Assembly: GCA_035048485.1 (NCBI GenBank)
Contig: CM068580.1
Coordinates: 56,334,475-56,398,474 of the forward strand
Origin: Pteria penguin
Taxonomy: Eukaryota; Mollusca; Bivalvia; Pterioida; Pteriidae
Reading direction: 5' to 3'
Length of the DNA stretch: 64,000 nucleotides
The notes under the pieces were generated by a model. It was not told the DNA's origin. It did no database searches and saw only the letters and a list, made by a program, of their open reading frames with translations. The translations under genes were made by a program, and so were the position numbers. Positions 23,925 through 37,736 of the stretch are shown here, piece by piece (position 1 is the stretch's first letter; the number at the start of each line of letters is the position of its first letter).

Positions 23925-26900
23925 TGAGTATAGTCGACCCTCGAATACTCGAAGGGAGCACGAAAATCGGTTCGAGTTCCAGTAAGGGGTATTCATTATA
24001 AAAATAGAATCAAGACTCTTAAAAATTTGTTTTAGTTGACAAGGAATTCGAGTTATCGGTGTTCGAGTAAACGAGCGTCAACTTTATATATAACTGTGCG
24101 ATCTTAGAATCGGACTTTAATTTTCCATTGTACCACAAAAATGTATGATTTATCTTTCAATTTGTAACAAGTTCTGGTGGAATTGCTGTCTCAAAAACAG
24201 TTGATATTTCACATATCGTGATGGATTGTTATTCGTTTTGACATACCATTTTCACAGATACGAAAATACGAGCATACGCCTGACATGGATATTGGAACAT
24301 ACATAGTCTGGTGGTTTAATGTACCTTTTCTTTTTATATATCATATTCACATAACATGGTTAAAACTCTTACTTTACTCTCATACCAACTAAACATACAT
24401 GTTTGTCTATACGAAACAAAGATTTATTGGTTATACGCAACATTATAAACAAATAGATCTATATGATGTTTACCTGGAAATGTGTTCATTTGATGAGAAA
24501 CAATGGGTATTTGGTAAGTTGTGAGTGCGTGCGAGCGTGCGTGTGTGTCTGTGAGTGCGTGTGTTTGGATATTTGGAGTATCTGACAATCAAATAAAATT
24601 TTGCTTTCACCAATTGTTTATACATCATGCATATAAATTATAATACTTTTATCCAGTAAAACTGATAACGACCACACAATGCTATAAATACGGAGGGCGC
24701 TGAATAAGAAAATAAACAGAAATAGACGCTTTAAAAGATTTCTGGATTGTCGGTAGATAAATTCTTAATATAGTACAACCATACCGACTGCACAGAAATG
24801 TGTTGCCTTAGTTTCCAGACTAATTCTTTGTATCCCATCATAAACAGACACTTAACATTGCGTAATCAGAAAGGAAGAGCGTCAAGTTATACATAGAATC
24901 TTCAGTAGGGCTAGGAGATAACCCTGCAATCCTCGACTCTACACTATAGTGGCACGAGGCAAACACTCAGTAACACAAACCACATGTCTGGTGAACACTA
25001 ATCCATGAAATTAACATTAAATGCCACAATGAAAAATAAAAATAATAGAGTTCTGGCGCAATAAGCTTAACTGGTGCATGTCATAATATAAAGATTGTTA
25101 GTGAACATTCAGCCTGTTGAATGCATGCGATAAATGTAAATCAGATAGATGTGAATGAAGTCGGAGAGGGATCCAATTGCTGAAAACGGTCAGACAATTT
25201 TCCGATTAAAATCACATTTCACGAACGAAGATTTTTCTAAATGTGATTATATAAGCGACGGTTAGAGCAGACTAGATATGCTTTTCTCTACACTCGAACA
25301 CACAAATGCAACCATTCCCACTATTAGCCACAAAATGGTATCATTACCCTACACGATTTCAAACAATATACAACAAACCGCAAAATATATTCCTAAAATA
25401 AATCCTACACGAGTCATTATTTATCAATTTCATATCCATTCGCTAATTTGCAAACTAGTTTTCAATATAAACAAATTTTCCTCAAATGAGACTTTAAAAT
25501 ACCGGCAAAATGGAAGGCTCTCCAAAATGAAAAATTCGATATAGGATTTTCTAAAAAGATTCTTCATCTAAATTCTAAAGTTTTTCTAAAGTGTATGAAA
25601 ATAAACAGGCTTTATGCTGAATAGGGTGAACAAAAGAACAAATATTTGTAGGGCAGAATGACATGGAGAATAACACAGGTGGGAGATCAAGGAGCAAAAC
25701 ATGTCTGTATTTCTTCTTCACTGCATGTTGTGTAGGTACAACCATCTGACATGCTAATCTATCTGATAACACAGATAAAATATATCTATACCCCAGTTGA
25801 TTATAAAACAGTCAAGCATATCCTGCCAGCTAGAGTCGAACACTCTTTTTGAACAAAGCAGTTCAGAGTGACCTAAAAAACTCTACTTCGTACAGGTAGA
25901 TGAAATCCAAGCACAAGTTCAATGTACAATTTGTACTACAATACAATAAACATAATATTTTGGCATCGGAATGACTCTTCTCTCATTTCTCTATCATTTA
26001 CTACGTTATCGCCATAAATTGCTGATGTCATTTCAAGACGTGAGGCTCCATCCTTGTCATCTATCCCATCCCATCTCACTCAACTGCCGCATGCCATACT
26101 TCGTAACCAATGACTGATCAGAATGTGATCATGATATCGGCGAAGTTGATGAACCAATGACAGATCTATGATGAACGTAACATCACCTCTGAACGTAAGT
26201 GATGCATCAATAGAAGATCTGGCAGGACACCAAGGGTAATTTCCTAAGAATCTCCTATTCATCCGTCAGTATCTATCCACATCCTGAATCTTGTCAGAAT
26301 TTACTCAGAATTGAACTCGACAATCAAAATCTTTTATCGCTTTCAGATTCGATGAAAGGTTAATCGTTTATCAGAATGTAGACAAAAAGTCATCTTCATC
26401 AAAAAAGGCTATGTCTTAGATATCATTACATAAAGTTAAAAGGTTATTTCTTTTATATATGCTCTCTGATACCATTACATATACCATTAGTGCTCAGTAG
26501 ATTTACGAATTTATAGACCACGGTTTCATTACGATCTCGTACATTGACGATACTTTTATTTCATGAAATTCAAAATTCTATTCACACGGTTTTTAAATTC
26601 ATATTTAATTTTCAGTCAAATCACGACATGGACGCAAGATGCCACAAACATATCAATCATAGTTGCCAAAACGGGAATCGAACTTGGTATTCTTCAAATT
26701 GCGCTACTTAAAAGACAGTATAAATCTTGATCCTCTCTTGTTATTCATGCGTTTGTGTGGAGACCAAAGCTCGCTTGAACCGCGACGAGTATTAATATTC
26801 AGGTTCACCCCCCTTCATGGTGAGATGATGCCGCAAATGCAGCCTTTCACTTCAAGGGAAGAAAAAGAAGTAGGTGTTTTGGCCTCTGAGATTTTACTTT

Positions 26901-29900
26901 GTGTTATACGCCATGTGCAATACCACTAGAACTGTGAGTCACTCTTACGGGGGTGGAAGAATATGCACAGTTCTGTACACGACCATGGGATGAACAGTCT
27001 TCCCTAGACTCAACGAACGTGTATGATCTGGTAGTCGGAGGAAATCAAACTCGTAACCTTTCAATCAAACGTCCGGCTCGTTAATGAAGAAACTTAACTT
27101 CTTTCGAATACACATGCATGTGTATTATCTCACATACTTAAAGCTCATCGTCTAATCAAGATCAACCACTATGTCTTTCTGGTTTATTAAGGACAAATCA
27201 AAAGACACAACGAATGCTTGCATGCACACAGTGCAGTATCAAATTTCTGATGTAAATCAAGCAGAAAAAAGTTTGAAGGCCATACCCGTCAATGTGCATG
27301 CTAAACTTTACACGTAGTTGTCCTACTTCGTTAAACGTATGTTCCAACTCGAATCCAGAGCCAATTTATTTCATACAAAATTATGACAAAACACATTGTA
27401 AACAGGCAGTATCTCTATCTGGAAAGTTTGGTTGTCTAGGAACGGTAATGAATGATAATATTAGTCCTCATTTGGAGATGAAACAACATTAAATATCTGT
27501 ATAAATAGGTCATACTACTGCCGCCACCTCAGTATTACATAATCACAGCGATGATTTTTGGTGGTAGTGAAAGGGTTTATTGCACACGTTACGCTAAATT
27601 GACCGTCCTAAATTAATAGTGCTTCAACTGCATTACAATTTACTTTTGTGGTGTCTTTCTATGTCTTTATTGTTCGCCTTTTTCTGTCTGCGATGACTTT
27701 TGCCATAAGACTGAGTCAGATGTATATGCTTCCTTTTAATATGTAAAAGAGCACATGTATTCTCGAAGTCGGGTTGGTCACATGACCCAATATGCGCCAT
27801 ATTAGTTAGGGAATGTCTCGAGATTTATCGTCGCTTAATACGAAGAAACCGATATTTTGAAATATCATTATTTCAAACTACGATCATATCATACAAGAAA
27901 AGAGGGCCAATCTTAATACGATTCTCAATTAATTTCGGCAGTTTTATGACTCATATAGCTCGTGCTCAAATTACAATAAAATATAATTGTATAACGTCTA
28001 TGATAAACACCGAGTTTATCCACCAGGTCATCCTCGGAATGTTTCTGGGATTATCTTCATTTAGATCTTAGTGTGATGTCATGCTGACTTTGAGAATGTT
28101 AGCCACCACGATGATATTAAAAGAAATAAAAGCATATTCTTGTACCTTCTTGTGTGCTAGAAAATGTTTTAAAGTAAAAATGACCTTATATCGGCTCACA
28201 TGCCTACGTGTGTATGTACCTGTGCCGGCTCATTTGATGGACTGAAACTATTAGTATAAACTTATTATGTGATGAAATATGCATACATCTTGATCTACGT
28301 AGTTCCTCCTGGGCAATGCTAGACATGGCTTGATAAACATATAGTCGAGCTGCCACAACCAGTAGTTCAAACGACTGTACACCTCGACAGAAAACCGCAT
28401 CAATAAAGGATAGATGCCCCTGGGCACCGCACAAAAACTTGGCAACGCCTCTTTAGGCTCATTTATCACTTGACTGTACAGTCTGATATCACAATAGGTG
28501 GGTCAGTTATGTCTTTCCCTCCGAGAAATAAAATACATTCAAGACAGATGAATGTAATCCCCCCTTTTGTGAAACTTTGAACAGGTGTAAGGATGTTTTC
28601 TATACTCGAAGAGAGATGGATTTATATTTGACAGATGGATTTATATAAGCGACTGCCGCTTTTTTCCAGATCTCGCAGTTATTATTATCATATATTATAT
28701 ATTTGCTTTATACGAATAAATATAGTTTAAACTATACTCGAAGAAATATACATTGTATTCGTTTCTTTGATCATTCCCATTTCTATCGCTTCCAAACAAT
28801 TCACAATTCGTTTCTCCCTTCTTTACTGTGCTCTGAAAACAATCACGATCACGAAAAACAGAGTAAGCGAATTTCATTCCGTTCCCTATCAACTTTTTAA
28901 AAGTAGGAAAAACGAAACCAACGAACATCAATCAGTTTCAAGACAGATGATTTTCTTGCAAGATGTTTCGTTTTGTCAACGGTAAATATCCCCATTTCCT
29001 AAAATAAAAGTACACCCACTCCAGAGATGAGTCAATTACAACACTATTACTTGCAACCCGCGCCGTTTGTCTATATAACTGACGTTTTAAATATACACAG
29101 TTTTTAAGACACCCCTTCTTCCTTTTGTTACCTTCACCCTTTCTACACACATGACATACAACATATAATGTAGAGTCTGTAGACCATTGCACCCATCCTC
29201 TATATGTAAAACATCTACAACTAATGCATGCATGTACTTTCATGTCTTACATATATTTATATAAGAATAAACATACGTTTTAACAGATGATCGTGATTAG
29301 CATTTGTGCAATCGAGTGTGGTATATTAAATCCCGGTCGCTTTACCTACATAACATACTATATGTATGCATATATATACCAGAGCAAGTTGACGACTTTC
29401 AGTAGCTCACTCTGAGGAATGTGGATGCTAGGTCGTAAACACTTGCAAAAAAATTGAATCGGAGCTATAACTAAGGAGAAACAGTCTTGCACATACACGT
29501 AATGATGTATCCAAAGGCTAAAGTGGTTTACAGAAATGCACAATAATTCCTTATAATAACACTGGGTAGAACCAAAGGAGGAGTGGGGAGAGGGGGGTTT
29601 AATGACATGATAGCAAACACGTTCATGTAGGCACATTTTGCTAAAAGAATTATTTTCACAAAAGACACCTGACATGAAGAATTTCTATGCAAACATGTGA
29701 ATCCGATTCTGTAATAAGCACCTTTTGAGCATATGCTTTTGTTGTGATTTTATTGACCCCTGGATCGCCACCGACAAGATTCTCCACGGGATACCACATT
29801 ACGAGGGAGTATCCCACGGGAGACCACCTACACCATAAATATCCCCTACAATATCAACCGACAACAGCATAATGTATCTCACTGGGTTAGCTTAACAATA

Positions 29901-30918
29901 GCTACATTAAGACATTTATCCTTTTCTTGAGGGTAAACAGAGTGTACTTAGTGTTCCGATAAATTTAAGTGAGATGGACATCTGCCTATTACTTTCAACA
30001 ATCAAAAACCATTACATGCCAGCATGTGTTAAACTTCAAAAAAAAATCTTCGTGGCAAATTTTATGCCATTCAGATTAGTTCATATCATATCAAGCGTAA
30101 CATCATTATTTAACATTCATTTTTATCATTTTGGATTCTTTTGAACGCTCAACATGTGAACAGAAGCACCAAGATTCCACTTGTTGAATGTTTCAAACTG
30201 ATCATGGCGAATCCTTACGTTTCATTTACAGCTTTCGTTCCAAAAGAAAACTTACCTCAATAAAATCCAAAATATTGTTAAAACACAGTATCAAAAGTTT
30301 CCCAATAAACCAAACAGCAATAATCTCCCTTTCTATCCAGCTAAAACCTCCATGTTGTATGAGAGGATATTGTTACACTGCCATACAAGGCATATGTGAC
30401 CCCGCCCACTGATCTGAACTTTGACCTTTCCTACTGAGCGACCTCATGAATCAGAAGCTGCAAAGCGCCTTACCTCCGCCGAAAATAACTACCTACAAGC
30501 ACACAAGATATAAGCTGTGGTCTAAACAAAACACCTACTACATAATTTCTTCGGCTTCGCTCGACGAATTAAAACACTCCTTTGATAATCCGGTATAATA
30601 ACTGTCAATACACCTTGATAGGTTCCCAATTTATTGCTTTATAAAAAATGTAACATGAAGGACTGCAGTGTGCTCTTTAATATACGATCCTTTGTATTAA
30701 CTAAATTCTTACTATTAAGCTCTGATATGGGGTTACATAATTGAAGAGACGTAACTCCTCAATTCATAATATCAAGATACTTTAATATATAAACTCTTTT
30801 TTAATTTTCACCTCCTAAATTAAAATCACTCACTTGTTTACTTCTTTTGTTAACTTTTTAATGAACTTTATTGGTAGGTGTTATGGTTCATCATTAATTT
30901 GATAGCCATCCATGACGG

Positions 30919-30949
<31 letters not shown>

Positions 30950-31325
30950 AAGTAAGAGAGAGATCCTTCACTCGACACTGTTATAGCAAACAAATTTTTA
31001 TTTCTAAAGTTAGTGCAAGTGTTTATAAATATATATAAATTCTTTCGAGGTGATGTAACGTGCAATTATCTAGATACACAACGTGATAAATTCCCACATC
31101 TATTATTCAATATCAACTTCTCATACATGTACTTTAATTGCTCTAGTTTACTAACAAGAGTACATGTATACAGCTTCCAACTTTTGCCTTAGGAAGTGGC
31201 AACATTTGACCAAATCCTATAAAGAATGACTGTATATATGTATGTACGCCAACGATTGAATGTAGTTAGAAAGCTTTGTTTCAATTCGAACGTTGTTTTT
31301 GTCACACGGTGTCGATTCACGATTA
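23925..31325. other. Long spacer, little recognised
   Basis: About 7.4 kb with no supported exon. A TG-rich run near 24530-24565, a (GA)n tract at 30930-30962 and weak tRNA-like fragments (about 26620-26715 and 26940-27080, with 'aatcgaacttgg' and 'gaaatcaaactcgt' B-box remnants) are all that stand out. Confidence 0.4.
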
Positions 31326-31562
31326 TGGGGCAGGTTTGTCTAGTTGTAGCCGCATTTTGACGACCCGAGTTCGATTCCGGCACTTGGGTTGCATTTTTTT
31401 TTTCAAGGGTGCCAGTGCCTTTCCATTTGGAAATTATTTGTTCCATTTACATAATGCTAAAAGATTAATGTTTGGAAAAAATTTAGACAAATTTTGGGGA
31501 AAATCAATGAAATTCCCATTGGGAAGGGTCCTTATAGCGGGGCTGATCTGAAGAAAAAAAAA
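31326..31562 (+). mobile_element. tRNA-like SINE, family 3
   Basis: The plus strand has a tRNA-like head (ggggcaggtttgtctagttg ... gagttcgattcc), a body with gtgccagtgcctttcc and cccattgggaagggtcc, and an A-rich tail after ctgatctgaag. The body recurs at 37588-37736. Confidence 0.7.
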
Positions 31563-31679
31563 TGACTGATTTATCAAAGATGATAAACTAAGATCATTTA
31601 TCATCGTCTGTCTCCCAATCTGTCTCCCTCAGATGAGGCAGTATAAACTGTGGCCCCGTATGTCACGTTATAAACTGAG

Positions 31680-32100
31680 GGACCGTGTCACGGTATAAAA
31701 CTTAGGCTCCGTGTCACGGTATACGTGGCACGCAAAAGTTCCCTCACGGTATCTAGTGAAGGAAAATCGGGATAGGACGTTCAGCATTGTAGAGATGACC
31801 ATATATACCTGAAATGTTGTAGCAGATCGGAACAGAAAATGACGGTATACAGTCGTGGCAGAATGGAACAGGACGTAAAACATCGTGGACATGACGGTAT
31901 ATACTCGTGGCAGATCGGAACAGGACATTAAGCATCGTGAACATGACGGTATACAGTCGTGGCAGATCGGTACTGCACGTTAAGCATAGAAGATAAGACG
32001 TCGCCTTGTCTTGTAGAGTTAGAATATATCGAGTCAGGACGTGGGACATCGTGAACTCATGCCTGCGATAGATCGGGACACGACGTGGGATACTGTAGAC
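31680..32100. repeat. 52-bp degenerate tandem repeat
   Basis: gacggtata recurs at 31841, 31893 and 31945 (52 bp apart), with 'cgtggcagatcggaacagga' and 'catcgtg-acat' strings around it. Further decayed units lie on both sides. Directly adjoins the 56-bp array. Confidence 0.8.
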
Positions 32101-32104
32101 AGGA

Positions 32105-32625
32105 CAGCGTCTTGGAGAGTGCCGATATATCGGGGCACAACGTGGCTTTCGTTGATTTTATGGCGTCTTGGAGAGTGCCGATATATCGGAGCTCAACGTG
32201 GTTTTCGTTGATTTAACGGTGTCTTGGAGAGTGCCGATATATCGGGGCACAACGTGGCTTTCGTTGATTTAACGGTGTCTTTGAGAGTACCGATATATCG
32301 GGGCACAACGTGGCTTTCGTTGATTTAACGGCGTCTTGGAGAGTACCGATATATCGGGACACAACGTGGCTTTCGTTAATTTTACGGCGTCTTGGAGAGT
32401 GCCGATATATCAGGGCTCAACGTGGCTTTCGTTGATTTTACGGCGTCTTGGAGAGTGCCGATATATCAGGGCACAAAGTGTCTTTCGTTGATTTTAAGGC
32501 GTCTTGGAGAGTACCGATATATCGGTGCACAACGTGGCTTTCGTTAATTTTACGGCGTCTTGGAGAGTGCCGATATATCGGGGCACAACGTGTCTTTCGT
32601 TGATTTTACGGCGTCTTGGAGAGTC
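32105..32625. repeat. 56-bp minisatellite, about nine units, each with a ccgatatatcgg palindrome
   Basis: 'cttggagagt' starts at 32111, 32167, 32223, 32279 (one change), 32335, 32391, 32447, 32503, 32559 and 32615, exactly 56 bp apart. Nearly every unit contains the 12-bp palindrome ccgatatatcgg (some read cagg or ggtg at one end) and acgtggctttcgttgat. Confidence 0.97.
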
Positions 32626-33129
32626 AAAAGAAATCAGGCCTTCGTCCTACGAATGAGATTTTTTCAGGCTCAAACTCTAGCTTAAACTCAAATAATTGTG
32701 CACAGCTGTGACGCACTTTTGAGTTTTTGCTCAAATTTGAGATTTTTTCAGATCTGAATAATATCTCAGTCTCAAGCTCATACCTGGGACGAGGGAGGGG
32801 ACATGAAGCGAGTTTATCATGGACATGACGAGACATGAATACGTCCTACACAGTCAAAACAGCCCAGGCTACGACGTAGGCATCGTCGACATAATGGCTA
32901 TTCGTCCTAAATCAGGACACGATGAAGGAAATTCCAGACTTGAGGGTGTCTTGCAGAGTCATGATAGATCGGATCACAATGTGAAAAACGTAGACATGGC
33001 ATATTACTATTATGGGGACATCATCCTATGCCATGCTTCGCCGATCATTCCTCTCGCCTCTATCTCGGAAAGATCAAACGAACGCGGAAACTGACCCGGA
33101 GCTTGCGAAGATGAATTTGGGGAATGACG

Positions 33130-33156
33130 AAAAAAAAAGGGGGGGGGGGGGGGGGT
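33130..33156. repeat. A-run then G-run
   Basis: Homopolymer A followed by a long G tract. Its length is likely to be unreliable in any assembly. Confidence 0.8.
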
Positions 33157-34651
33157 CGTATTCACGATAGCGTTGTGGCGAGTCCTGGTATTGGTAAAGC
33201 CGCATGTGTCACCAACAATTTGATATTTCACCTATAGGAAAGAGGTATGAGTAAAGTGACCTAATATTTAAAATACGTTATACATAATAGTCCGAATATT
33301 TTAGGGCTACATTTGAAGAAAGAGGCCAACAGTTCTTAACCAAACTGTCAAATCATGTCTAGAATCATTCACCATTTTCAGTACAGGTATACTCAAGGCT
33401 TGGTATACATTCGCAAATACTCAGCACTCCAAGTATTGCTTCGTGTACAATCTGAAAATATCACCTGTCGCAACAACAGAAAAATATCCATTTCACAGAC
33501 AGAAAATCGTCATTTTCATTTCTCCGCATATTATTTCTACGATTAAAGAAATCCACTATGCCATCAACGACTGAATGGCTAATAAACGGCAAAATAACAT
33601 CACTCTACCTTACTTACAGCCTTGCGCGACTCAATGTTTTATTCAATCAAACTGAATGACTGTTTAAAAACCGAATTCAAATCTTTGTTAAAAATCGTAA
33701 CATTCACGATAAAATCAATTAAAAGATCAGATCAACAGGTCAGAAGGGCTGTAAGGCTAATTGGACGCTTTTCTCGAAGTTGCACAGATTTAAAAGGGAA
33801 ACCACTTGACCCGTGTCAATGTAAAACAGGAAGCGATTAGACTTGAGTCTGGGGTGCCAAACATGTTTCCTTTTTGCAGAATTACCTCTATATTGCTGAA
33901 GTTTAAGTTGGACTTATATCTACATGTCATACATTTATACAAAGTGGTATACATAGGAAAGGGGATACTGAATTCACGCTTCCACGCTAAAAGTTTTTGA
34001 TTCTTGATATTTCTCCGTCTTCAAAGTCTTCCGTCTTCAATGTATATATGTACAAAATTATTGCAAAAATCAATTTTACAAACGTACTTTGAAGGTTTTC
34101 TTTTTTTTTTTTTTCTTCAAAAAATGGTATTTGATTTATACTTTTACTTTTCAATAACGATAAATTATTCATCACTGCAAGTTTGCAACACATCCTGCCC
34201 TAAGCAGATTGATTTCCTGTACTTGTGCAAGACACTAAGTCAGCATCACTATAACTTGAAACTTTGCGTCTGGGTCAGACCTGCCATGCTTAGTTTTGAC
34301 ACTCATAGCAATAACCAGGTTGGTGTTTTGCATATGACAAAAACAGAAAAATTCTACGGCAAGAATATATATCTCTACTTGAATATACATGTATTTCAAA
34401 AAAACTTAATCCTTATGGTTGATACTGGGTAACTGAAGGAAAGCATTAAATAAACACTTTTAAACCTGATAGAATGCCGATTTTAAATGCCTTGGACATA
34501 AGCTTACAATTGAAGATAACCATCAAGATATAGCAGATATCATACTGAAAGTACTAGTGTTTATAGGTTTGTTTGTTTATTGCTTTATTCCACAACACGG
34601 TTATTTCATTGATATGTTAGCATTACCTGTCTGGTATATGGCCTCGTCATT
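33157..34651. other. Spacer, nothing recognised
   Basis: A 142-codon open frame on the plus strand (34004-34432) is AT-rich and contains a poly-T run coding a phenylalanine stretch. No domain or splice support, so it is not called. Confidence 0.4.
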
Positions 34652-34920
34652 TTAATATCCCGGATCGATAGATCGAGGCCATATTGTTTTTGTCCTGTCT
34701 GTCTGTCTCTTTGTATGTTTGTCTGTCTACTGTCAAGTGTAACCTTCCTCATAACTTTTCGACTGTGATAGATAGAAACTTCATCTTTGGCATGCATATC
34801 CCAATAATAAAGCCCTTTCAAATCACACCAAAGCCAGTGACCACATGACCTTGACCATGACCTTTATGGTAAATTCATGTTGCCATCGGGGGCATAGTGT
34901 TTCATAAACACATCTTGTTA
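34652..34920 (-). mobile_element. Hairpin-ended non-autonomous repeat, family B
   Basis: On the minus strand it starts acaagatgtgtttatgaaac, then actatgcccccgatgg, and ends after a gacagacaggac run with ggcctcgatctatcgatcc. Same order as 11557-12004, but one internal unit only. Confidence 0.75.
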
Positions 34921-35065
34921 CCTAGGCAACAGACCAATCCAAAGCAGTGAGGGATCTCTTATGCGCCATCATTTACCAGGGCATGGGGACTCTGTCTTAA
35001 ATGATAGTCAAGATGGTATCTCAATTTTCCCTGGAATTGAAGCCAGTTCAGCAGACTAAAAATCG
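34921..35065 (-). mobile_element. Degenerate SINE, family 1
   Basis: Recognised from ggcaacagaccaatccaaag, gcagtgagggatctct and a decayed head (ggaattgaagccagttc). The tail end is missing where it meets the family B repeat. Confidence 0.55.
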
Positions 35066-37394
35066 AGAGTGATAAATCTGGACCAACCAGTTCCTAATGT
35101 AAATGTTACATGTATTTCATCCTGTGTATACATTAGGCAACAAAACAGTTCAGTTAAACCAATACTGTCCTATAGAAAATAAAAAGTTGTTGCAAAAATA
35201 TGATGAAAATCTGCCCTTAAACTTCTACCTTGAAACAAAGTTCTTTTTTTATAGGAAGCAGATAAGAATTAGCATAACAACTGACAGATGCGGCATTTCC
35301 TCTGTATCAAAATCCAAACATAATGCTTTTTTATTTCTATAGATACAAATAGCATTTCTATACATTTATTTTCCTTTTTTGAAAATGATCATATCTTTAA
35401 CTTATTTATGATTAGGTCTTAAACTTCTAATTTCTACTACATTGTATCACAATGCAGCCTACATGTAAATGATGACATCACTTTTAACTTACAAGAATAT
35501 TTTCATACTTTTTTTGCATCAGTAAGTGTAGAAATCTAAGGGTTTTTTTCTTATCTGTTCACAGATCTAATTCTTTGGCTATGTAAATTTGGAGTTCATC
35601 ATCCCTGCCAACGTGCAAAACTGTATCTATTGAAATTGGTACATGTATTTTCAGAGGTGTTGAAAAGTTTTCAAACATGTCAGTCATTTTCAGTGATGTT
35701 GAAAATTTTGTCAGTCAGGACACAGAAATATATAGAAACAACTTAAGGATTTTGTCAGTCAAAATGAAATTTTGTCAGTCAAAACCTTGGGACCAACACT
35801 TTTCAAATCGACTGTATTTTACTCCTAGTTCTCTCGTTTCCACGATACCAATAAAAACTCATAACTATTATCATACAGGTAACATAATCTTGGAGTGGTG
35901 TTAAACAAAAAACAAGTATCTGCAACGATATGACTATTCTCTTACATCAAAATGCACAGCATTACAGTATTAATCTAAAGATATAACCATCAGCACAGAT
36001 TGTGCATTTTGTTATGTGTTTAACTCTCCCATTTATTTACATGTAAATTGTAAACAGTAAATCTTTTAGTTGATGTGGAACTAGTAATTAGAATAAACAT
36101 TAATTATTCATTCATTATAATTATCTTGAATTTTAAATGTTAAGTTTTCATATGTTTATCATTCCCCTCATATATGAATAATTAACCTGGAAATAATAAC
36201 AGGGACTATATGTATTTTACATTTAATCTTGAAATATGACACCTTGACTGTGCAGTGGTGGATACAGAACTTTTCCTTGAGAAGGGGGGGGGGACACAGC
36301 AACTATAGAAAGTCAAATATAACCTTTCTGGGGAAATCAGGTTAAGGAAAGGGGATTGCTACAGTGAAAACTGTCAAAAATGACTTTTCATTTGTAAAAT
36401 TTTGTATTGAAAAGTGGGAGGAGTAGTATTCAAGTAAATGTGCACACATCTCAGAAAACTGCTCCGTAAGAAACAGTAATCACACATACATAAATGTATT
36501 CTTGAAGTTAGACATCCAAGAATTTGTTAACATTGGGTATTCGGAAAATTTTGGGTAAGGAATCAGACTTTTTCACACACAGCAATGCATATTTCTGTCC
36601 GATCAGTTTTGGTAATTCAAACAATTAAAATTTCAGTTTTTGTTTTACAAATATACATTTTTGAACATTTTTCATTAGCAAAGCCATGTAGAATTGGTAC
36701 AACAAAGCTTTAAATTGTATTGTGGTTTACATGTATAGGAAAAACCCTCAGTTTTACCCAAACATCTTTACCAGATTTCATTGAGCAACAGAGACAGTGA
36801 TGTCTTGCCAACTTTGGAAATTTTCAAACTCACAGCTAAATATGGTGTTCAAGATGACAGATTCACAACTAAAGCATATACATGTATCTTATATAAATAA
36901 ATGGACAGTTCATTACAATTCAATATGTTTTCTTTCAAACAATTATATACAGACTGTCAAACATCAATCTGTATGGACTAGCATTAGTCAGCTGACCAAT
37001 TGTACATGTCATAAATCAAGGTGGTCAGCTGTAGGATACCTGGTCTTTGTCAGATACAAAGTGTAGGATGCATTGACTTCATAAGTTCGTAGGATGCAAT
37101 AGATAAAACTGAGGATTTATCTTACTTAATTTCTAAAGTCAGTTCAGCTTACGGTAATATGGCTCACAGTTATAGATGTACCAGTATAAATAAAGTACAT
37201 GCACAAATACACTCGGCATCTCATTTAGGGTCTGCCATTAATGATTTCTTTTTAATCAAAAGGTCCATATCAACTTTGCAATTTGAAATTAATATATACA
37301 TGTATGAAACACTCATCTATACAACAGAGAATCCTGCATCGGGGGGAAAGAGGAGAGAGGGGGGAAGTTTGAAGATCACTTCACTTCTCTATGT
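35066..37394. other. Spacer, little recognised
   Basis: Near 36257 'cagtggtggatacagaac' followed by a G-run resembles one end of the 'cagtggcggat' inverted-repeat elements. No matching second end was found. Confidence 0.35.
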
Positions 37395-37565
37395 ATTACA
37401 TGTATAATGGCATCTGCCCCATACACTGCACAGAAATCAATACCTATGCAACGATCCCACACAAACAGTGATGGCTCTTTAACATCAGACATGAGACCAT
37501 GTGCCAAGGAGTAAGCATCTCCTGCATGGCTAACAGTACATGCCCCAGGTGTCTGAAATCCTACA
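37395..37565 (-). mobile_element. Degenerate SINE, family 1
   Basis: Body strings aatggcatctgccccatac, gcacagaaatcaatacc, tatgcaacgatccca and cagtgatggctcttta. The head is almost lost. Confidence 0.55.
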
Positions 37566-37587
37566 GAATTCAAAGACATAGTTTTTT

Positions 37588-37736
37588 TAAAGGTGTCTGT
37601 ACCTTTTCATTTTGGAATTTTTTTTGTCCCATTTGCATATTGCTAAAAGAAAAATTAAGACAAATTTAGGGAAAAAATCATTGAAATTTCCATTGGGAAA
37701 GGGTCCTTATAGTGGATCTGATTTGAAGAAAAAAAT
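37588..37736 (+). mobile_element. SINE family 3 body, 5'-truncated
   Basis: Matches 31400-31562: aaaggtgtctgtacctttt, attgctaaaaga, tccattgggaaagggtcc, ctgatttgaagaaaaaa. The tRNA-like head is absent. The A-rich end is retained, as expected of a 5'-truncated retroposon. Confidence 0.75.

Noticed and set aside
28204..28469. Overlapping minus-strand frames of 72-76 codons
   Set aside because: Two frames look equally plausible in the same DNA, which argues for chance; no recognised domain or splice sites.
30400..30480. Possible non-coding first exon on the minus strand (cggcggag then gtaagg)
   Set aside because: A single donor-like site in moderately GC-rich sequence, with no link to either known gene; too weak to call.
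34004..34432. 142-codon open frame, the longest on the plus strand
   Set aside because: AT-rich, contains a poly-T phenylalanine run, no domain, no initiation or splice support.
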